From: DATEPR01 sp036491115
GTDB taxonomy: Bacteria; Actinomycetota; Actinomycetes; Mycobacteriales; Pseudonocardiaceae
NCBI GenBank assembly: GCA_036491115.1
Contig: DASXCQ010000085.1
Coordinates: 8,277 to 72,276, forward strand
Reading direction: 5' to 3'
Length of the DNA: 64,000 bases
Under the pieces are notes generated by a model. It searched no databases. It saw only the letters and a program-made list of their open reading frames with translations, and had not been told where the DNA came from. Made by a program: the position numbers and the translations under genes. Shown here one piece after another: positions 59,217-64,000 of this stretch (position 1 is the stretch's first letter; the number at the start of each line of letters is the position of its first letter).

Positions 59217-60614
59217 ATGCGTCGTCGCGACCTCCTCCATCCCCAGTCCAGACGGATGTACGCCGTCATGATCGGATCGATCGTCCTGCTCGTCGCCGCG
59301 CTGCTGTCGTTACCGGCGCAGGCGCAGAGCGGACCCGGCGACTCCGCCCCGGTGCCGTTCACCACGACCGCCGTGCTGCTCGGTCCCGACCAGGTGATCG
59401 GTGGCCTCTACCAGCCGGACTCCCCCACCGCCAACCAGTCCACCGGGCTGATCCTCACCCACGAGACAGACGACTTCATCGGCAGCATTCCGTGCGTGCA
59501 ACTGGCGCAGCGCGGCTTCACCGTGCTGTGCGTCAAATCGCAGTTCACCGACCAGGCCGAGGTGGCATGGGACAGCCTCGCGCTGGACATGTCCGCCAGC
59601 GTGACGTACCTGCGGTCGCTGCCCGCCGTCCACAAGGTCGTGCTCGTCGGTTGGAGCGGCGGCGGCGCGATCATGTCCTATTACCAGAACGTGGCCCAGA
59701 ACGGCGTCGCCACGTGCCAGGCGCCCGCCCGCCTCGACCCGTGCGGCGACGACCTGGCCAACATGCCGCCCGCGGACGGCGTGGCACTGCTGGACGCGAT
59801 TCCGGGCATCGCGTTCTCCGACCTGACCGCGCTGGACGCCTCGGTGGTGAACGAGGCGAATCTGCGGGTGCGCAACGAGAATCTCGACATGTTCGCCACC
59901 CAGAACGGCTACGACCCGAACGCGTCGTCCGACTACGGCACCGCGTTCATCAACCGCTACACCGCGGCCCAGGGCAAGCGTGAGGCCGGTCTCGTCGCCG
60001 AGGACCAGGGGCTGCGCCAGCAGATCGCCCGCGGCAACGGGCAGTTCCCCAACGACACGCCCATGCCGGTCGGCCGGGACAGTGCGCGGATCTGGGAGGC
60101 CGACAGCGCCCTGATCTCACACACGAAGGGCCGGTTCCCGCTGATCTCGCCGCAGCACCCCAGCGGCAGCACGCCGCAGGTCGTGCATTCCGTGCGGGTG
60201 CCGTCGGCCAGTTCCTCGGACAACGCGGCATGGTCGTCGGACAAGGGCGGCTTCACGGCCAACTCGTTCCTGTCGGTGGGCGCCATCCGAGCACCGGCGC
60301 TGCGGGTCACCGACGACTCGATCACCGGCATCGACTGGGGTTCCACGAACACGGCGACCGTGAACAACGTCCGCGGCATCACCTCACCGCTGCTGATCAT
60401 GTCGATGACCGGCCACTACTGGCTGGTTCCGTCCGAGATGTACTTCCAGAACGCGACCCGCACGGCGAACAGGACACTCGCGTTCGTCGAAGGCGCGACG
60501 CACGGCTTCACCCCCTGCACCGCGTGCGCCACCACACCGGGCGAATTCGGTGACACGGTGGCCGAGACGTTCGACTACGTCTCGAACTGGCTGATCCACA
60601 ACTTCGGCTCCTGA
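59217..60614 (+). CDS. Secreted alpha/beta hydrolase-fold protein
   Basis: A protein of 465 residues with an N-terminal membrane or signal segment (MYAVMIGSIVLLVAALLSLP, then AQAQSGP). The hydrolase core has the elbow VVLVGWSGGGAIMSYY (Ser near residue 144), a long middle insertion, and the late SPLLIMSMTGHYWLVPSEMY and EGATHGFTPC segments with possible acid and His. Cys pairs (TCQAPARLDPC, PCTAC) would suit the outside of the cell. Substrate unknown. It has its own AT-rich upstream region and a strong terminator 11 bases after its stop. Confidence 0.85.
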   Translation: MRRRDLLHPQSRRMYAVMIGSIVLLVAALLSLPAQAQSGPGDSAPVPFTTTAVLLGPDQVIGGLYQPDSPTANQSTGLILTHETDDFIGSIPCVQLAQRGFTVLCVKSQFTDQAEVAWDSLALDMSASVTYLRSLPAVHKVVLVGWSGGGAIMSYYQNVAQNGVATCQAPARLDPCGDDLANMPPADGVALLDAIPGIAFSDLTALDASVVNEANLRVRNENLDMFATQNGYDPNASSDYGTAFINRYTAAQGKREAGLVAEDQGLRQQIARGNGQFPNDTPMPVGRDSARIWEADSALISHTKGRFPLISPQHPSGSTPQVVHSVRVPSASSSDNAAWSSDKGGFTANSFLSVGAIRAPALRVTDDSITGIDWGSTNTATVNNVRGITSPLLIMSMTGHYWLVPSEMYFQNATRTANRTLAFVEGATHGFTPCTACATTPGEFGDTVAETFDYVSNWLIHNFGS

Positions 60615-60625
60615 GCGACTGACAC

Positions 60626-60662
60626 ACGGACGGCGTGGGCAGAACACCCACGCCGTCCGTGC
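60626..60662 (+). terminator. Strong 15-bp hairpin terminator
   Basis: A perfect inverted repeat CACGGACGGCGTGGG (60626-60640) with its complement at 60648-60662 and a 7-base loop, 11 bases past the hydrolase stop. There is no T-run. It is the longest clean terminator on the + strand of the window. Confidence 0.8.
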
Positions 60663-60887
60663 CGGTGCCCGCACGACCCCCAGCGTGTCGAGGAGTCCGG
60701 CTGATCGCCCGCCGCCAGGTCGGCCCGCGCCCGCGGCGACGCAGCGGCAGGACCTGTGCGGCCGCGGTCCCGCGTTGATCCCAACCCTCCCCCTACTGGA
60801 GAGCCCACCTCGATCCGGCCTGTTGACCCTCCCGCGACCGGAACGGCGAACGTCGCACCATCGCACCCGCCGAACGAGGAGGAACAC

Positions 60888-61238
60888 ATGCTCACCGGAG
60901 TCCTCGCCGAGCACATCAAGGCAGTCAACGCGTTCGATCTGGACGGCATCATGGCCACGTTCGCCGACGACGCCCTGGTCAACGACGCCCGCCGCGAGTT
61001 CTGGGGTGCCGAGGCGATTCGCGCCTGGGCCGCCAGGGAGATGGTCGGCGACCACGTCACCCTGCAGGTCAGGGAGGTGATCGAGCACCACGGCGTGACC
61101 TTGGTCCGCGCCGCGTTCGACGGTGACTACGACAAGACCAACCTGCCCGACCCGCTGGTCATGACGAACTACTTCACCGTCCGCGACGGCAAGATCGACA
61201 GCATGTTCGTGATCCACAACATCCCCGCCCAGGGCTGA
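60888..61238 (+). CDS. SnoaL-like / NTF2-fold protein
   Basis: A protein of 116 residues: HIKAVNAFDLDGIMATFADD at the start, NDARREFWGAEAIRAWAARE in the middle and a barrel end YFTVRDGKIDSMFVIHNIPA. This is the SnoaL-like NTF2 fold. No reaction can be assigned, and relatives include isomerases and cyclases. GAGGAGG lies 5 bases before ATG 60888, which fixes the start. It converges with the MerR-type gene (35-base gap), which may respond to a related compound. Confidence 0.85.
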   Translation: MLTGVLAEHIKAVNAFDLDGIMATFADDALVNDARREFWGAEAIRAWAAREMVGDHVTLQVREVIEHHGVTLVRAAFDGDYDKTNLPDPLVMTNYFTVRDGKIDSMFVIHNIPAQG

Positions 61239-61272
61239 CCGCCTGGCACTGTGCGCCGGCCGCCGGGCGAGA

Positions 61273-62097
61273 TCAGCCGGTGACGCGGAAGATGGGCCAG
61301 CAGACCTCCGTGCGCCACTGGGACTCGTCCGCCGTGTCGTCGTGGTCCACGACGTAGTACTCACGGATCGGACCCTCGACGCCGATCTCGTTCGTCGCGA
61401 CGTAGGTGGCCAGCGCACCGTATGCCTTGTCGATGCCACCCTCGTGCGGTCCCGCATGTGTGATGACGGCGAGTTCACCCGACGGCACCCGCAGTGGCCG
61501 GATGCGGCCGGTGAGGGCGACCGGGCCGTCGCACGGCAGGAAGACCGTCGCGCGGCCGCATTCCTGGGTGAACAGGTCGTCGTCGTAGATGGCACCGGCC
61601 GAACCGGCAACGGTCAGCCCCTGGGCGCGAGCCGTCGCGCGGAGTTCGCCGAGCGCGCCGTGGTACCAGGCCGTGACGTGCTGGTGGTCCACAACGTCGC
61701 TGATCGCGGCGCTGTCCATGGCCTCGACCCGACGGCGTTCGATCCGCACGTCGCCGGGCGTCGGGTCGTCCAGCAGGTTGCGCAAGGCCGCGGCGGCGCT
61801 CTGGGTGCGCGCCAGGTTGTCCTCCAGCCGCGCCAGATGGGCGGCGACCAGGTCCCTGCGCGCCTGCGGGTTCGTCGTGGACAGGACCGCCCCGATCTGG
61901 TCCAGCGGCATGTCCAGCGCCCTGAAGCGCTTGATCACCTGCGCGACGGGAATCTGATCCGTCGTGTAGCGCCGGTACCCGCTGCCGGGATCGATGCTCG
62001 CCGGCTCCAGCAGCCCGATCCGGTGGTAGTGCCGGAGAGTCTTGACGCTCAGGTGAGTGGCGCGGGAGAAGTCGCCAATCGACAGGGCATCACGCAT
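61273..62097 (-). CDS. MerR-family regulator with GyrI-like effector domain
   Basis: A protein of 274 residues, BmrR-like. The N-terminal winged HTH is IGDFSRATHLSVKTLRHYHR, then IGLLEPASIDPGSGYRRYTT. A dimerising helix runs at about 78-112, and a C-terminal GyrI-like (SOUL-fold) ligand domain at about 120-274 (VALTGRIRPLRVPSGELAVI, GIDKAYGALATYVATNEIGV, REYYVVDHDDTADESQWRTE). Such regulators usually respond to bulky cationic or hydrophobic drugs and activate efflux. No efflux gene is adjacent, so the target is not evident. ATG 62097 begins the HTH directly. Confidence 0.92.
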   Translation of the reverse strand: MRDALSIGDFSRATHLSVKTLRHYHRIGLLEPASIDPGSGYRRYTTDQIPVAQVIKRFRALDMPLDQIGAVLSTTNPQARRDLVAAHLARLEDNLARTQSAAAALRNLLDDPTPGDVRIERRRVEAMDSAAISDVVDHQHVTAWYHGALGELRATARAQGLTVAGSAGAIYDDDLFTQECGRATVFLPCDGPVALTGRIRPLRVPSGELAVITHAGPHEGGIDKAYGALATYVATNEIGVEGPIREYYVVDHDDTADESQWRTEVCWPIFRVTG

Positions 62098-62151
62098 GAC
62101 AACAGTGTCGCATAAGGACAGTGTGGATCTTCTCGGTCGTGGGGTCTGCCG

Positions 62152-62594
62152 TCAGTGCGCGGAGGCGGCACGGGCGTACTCGTCGGCGGACCGCAGCACC
62201 CGGGACACGTAGGCCCCGGAGTTGTCGTAGGCCAGCACGGCGGCCTGCCAGTCCGGGCCATGGGTCAGGTCTCCACCCGCCGTACACAGGTAACGGCCGG
62301 CCGCCAGGGCCGCGACGTCGATGTTCTGCGGGTCGCCGCCCGGCGGGGCGAACCGTCGCCACGTCGCCGGCAGACGCCGATGTCCGGAGTCGAGCTCGGT
62401 ACTGCGACCCGAGGCGGCGGTGCCGGTGCGGCTGCGACGGCGGCGGTGTCGTGCGCTCCGGACGTCCGCACCAGGAACGAGAAGCCGGCCACCAGCCCGG
62501 CGAGCACGAGCGCCAGCAGCACGATCGCCGCCCAGGGCAGCCAATGCGTCCGTCGCGGCGCTGCCCGATCCTCCCCATGCATGTCGGTGGCCAT
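62152..62594 (-). pseudogene. Broken lytic transglycosylase gene
   Basis: From ATG 62594 the frame codes for a basic start, one transmembrane helix (WAAIVLLALVLAGLVAGFSF) and a Pro/Ala linker up to about 62395. Then, one frame away, follow LPATWRRFAPPGGDPQNIDV, AALAAGRYLCTAGGDL and AVLAYDNSGAYVSRVLRSAD to the stop at 62152. These are the last third of a membrane-anchored murein transglycosylase. The part with the catalytic Glu is missing, and the join is out of frame. A deletion within the gene explains both facts. Confidence 0.65.
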
Positions 62595-62653
62595 CGTGGC
62601 CGTTCCGGAGCGCGGCAACCGGGCCGGCAGGTCAACCACGCACGAACAATGGC

Positions 62654-64000
62654 CTAGCCGTTGTCCGCCAGGTGTGCGTGTTGTACCCGCAGGTCCTTCT
62701 TGAGGATCTTGCCGCTGGGGTTCTTGGGCAGTGCGTCGGTGAACACGACGTACTTGGGCCGTTTGAAGCCGGCGAGCACCTCCCGGGCGTGCGCGTCGAC
62801 CTGCTCCTTGGACAGCGTGGCGCCCTCCTTCGGCACCACCACGGCGGTCACGGCTTCGATCCAGTGTGGGTGCGCGATGCCGAACACAGCCACCTCGGCC
62901 ACGTCCTCGAGCAGGTAGAGCGCCTCCTCGACCTCGCGGGAGGCCACGTTCTCGCCACCGGTCTTGATCATGTCCTTCTTGCGGTCGACCACGGCCAGGT
63001 AGCCGTTCTCGTCGATCACGCCGAGATCCCCGGAATGGAACCAGCCGTGGCGGAAGGCCGCGGCGGTCTTGTCCTCGTCGTGGTAGTAGCCCAGCGCCGC
63101 GTGCGGGGAGCGGTGCACGATCTCGCCGACCTCGCAGGGCGCGACCTCGTTGTCCCCGTCGTCGACCACGCGGGTCTCGACGTTGAGCGAGGCACGTCCG
63201 GCCGATCCGGCGTGCCGGAGTTGTTCGTGCGGCCGCAGGATGGTGGCCAGCGGAGCCATTTCGGTCTGTCCGTAGAAGTTCCAGAACCGCACCTCCGGCA
63301 GTCGCCGGGACAGTTCGCGGAATACCTCCACCGGCATCGGGGAGGCGCCGTAGTAGCCCTTGCGCAGGCTCGACTTGTCGGTGGCGTCGAACGCGGGGCT
63401 GCGCAGCAGCGAGATCCAGACCGTGGGCGGGGCGAAGTACTTGCTCACCCGGTGCCGCTCGATCGCCGCCAGCACGGCGTCCGGGTCGGGGCCGGGCAGC
63501 AGGACCGAGGTGGCCCCGACCATCAGGTCGGGGCCGAGGAAGCAGTCGAGCTGCGCGCAGTGGTACAGCGGCAGCGTGTGCAGGTCGATGTCGTCCGCGG
63601 TCATGTTCCCGTCGACCACGTAGCTGACATACTCGGCCATCAGCGAGCGGCTGGACAGCATGGCGCCCTTCGGCCGGGACTCGGTGCCGCTGGTGTACAT
63701 GATCCTGATCACCGCATCGTCGTCCACCGGCGGCGCCGTCCAGCCGTCCCGGGCGGGCCGCAGCCACTGGCCGAACGACGTCCACCCGGTGGCCGGCTCG
63801 CCGCCGCGGATGACCACCCGCAGCGCGACCTCGCCGCCGCTGCGGGCGAGGGCGCCGTCCGCGACCGGCAGCAGGTCGGCGCCGGCGAAGAACGCCGCCA
63901 CCTCCGCGTCGGCCAGCAGGAAGGCGACCTCGCCCGCGGTCAGCATGAAGTTCACCGGCACCAGCACTGCCCCGAGGCGGGCGCAGCCCCAGGCCAGGGC
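62654..64000 (-). CDS. Acyl-CoA ligase (AMP-binding; 5' end outside window)
   Basis: 449 codons are visible, with the N-terminus beyond the window. The adenylating-enzyme motifs are complete: P-loop IMYTSGTESRPKGAMLSSRS, LPLYHCAQLD, A5-like FWNFYGQTEMAP, GWFHSGDLGVIDENGYLAVV, DRKKDMIKTGGENVASREVE and the C-terminal catalytic Lys in LPKNPSGKILKKDLR. This is the pattern of medium/long-chain fatty acid-CoA or aromatic acid-CoA ligases, not of FAAL or NRPS A domains. The GGENV loop favours CoA as acceptor. It would activate a carboxylic acid for degradation or biosynthesis; the acid is unknown. Confidence 0.92.
   Translation of the reverse strand, partial: ALAWGCARLGAVLVPVNFMLTAGEVAFLLADAEVAAFFAGADLLPVADGALARSGGEVALRVVIRGGEPATGWTSFGQWLRPARDGWTAPPVDDDAVIRIMYTSGTESRPKGAMLSSRSLMAEYVSYVVDGNMTADDIDLHTLPLYHCAQLDCFLGPDLMVGATSVLLPGPDPDAVLAAIERHRVSKYFAPPTVWISLLRSPAFDATDKSSLRKGYYGASPMPVEVFRELSRRLPEVRFWNFYGQTEMAPLATILRPHEQLRHAGSAGRASLNVETRVVDDGDNEVAPCEVGEIVHRSPHAALGYYHDEDKTAAAFRHGWFHSGDLGVIDENGYLAVVDRKKDMIKTGGENVASREVEEALYLLEDVAEVAVFGIAHPHWIEAVTAVVVPKEGATLSKEQVDAHAREVLAGFKRPKYVVFTDALPKNPSGKILKKDLRVQHAHLADNG

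Noticed and set aside
1..64000. tRNA genes, rRNA, CRISPR arrays, prophage or transposase genes.
   Set aside because: None was seen on reading both strands: no tandem spaced repeats, no cloverleaf-like segments with CCA ends and no transposase motifs. A tRNA or CRISPR search program could still find a divergent case.

Overview
The window is high-GC DNA (about 70% G+C). It has dense genes, many GTG starts and many 1- to 4-base gene overlaps. With diterpene cyclases, a conservon, PucR, Rrf2 and TetR regulators and F420-type enzymes, this points to a filamentous actinomycete, most likely of the Pseudonocardiales (inference from gene content; no rRNA or marker gene is present). No tRNA, rRNA, CRISPR array, insertion sequence or phage gene was seen.

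Left part (1-14637): a LysR/SnoaL/SDR group cut by the window edge, a GT1 glycosyltransferase, a secreted hydrolase and a TcmP-like methyltransferase. Divergent from the methyltransferase runs the most striking unit of the window. It holds GGPP synthase (6155), a class II DxDD diterpene cyclase (7219), a class I terpene synthase (8688) and a P450 (9598), joined by 1-base overlaps and short gaps. The P450 overlaps by 4 bases the first gene of a complete conservon cvnABCD (10851-14637), a sensor-kinase-like / roadblock / DUF742 / small GTPase signalling module. A labdane-type diterpene pathway thus appears to be translated together with a G-protein-like signalling module.

Middle part (14638-39600): mostly single genes and small units. 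They include an aldo/keto reductase with DinB, a DUF2975-XRE pair behind a perfect palindrome, an LLM oxidoreductase with a thioesterase-like partner, an alpha/beta-hydrolase-LuxR fusion, and a secreted GH64-like beta-1,3-glucanase with two recently duplicated discoidin domains and a LacI/CebR-like box. Further along are an M24-fold protein without its usual metal ligands, two TetR-linked hydrolases (one frameshifted), a Dcu-type transporter with an M20 dipeptidase, a glycosyltransferase/phosphotransferase/kinase-like trio, and an rsrR-sarA redox pair around a 23-bp palindrome.

Right part (39600-64000): an amidohydrolase, PucR regulator, NCS1 permease, nitrilase-family amidase and agmatinase-family ureohydrolase, which together look like a catabolic locus for a guanidino compound. 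Next is a relic zone with a SEFIR stub, a P450, the 3' end of a fatty acyl-AMP ligase lying head to head with a frameshifted NRPS A-T fragment, and a small HTH/Clp-N operon behind an array of palindromes. The window ends with a four-gene FtsX-type ABC exporter, an EEP-family hydrolase, a secreted alpha/beta hydrolase with a strong terminator, a SnoaL-like protein beside a MerR regulator, a broken lytic transglycosylase, and an acyl-CoA ligase cut by the window edge. All calls come from reading motifs by eye; no database search was possible.
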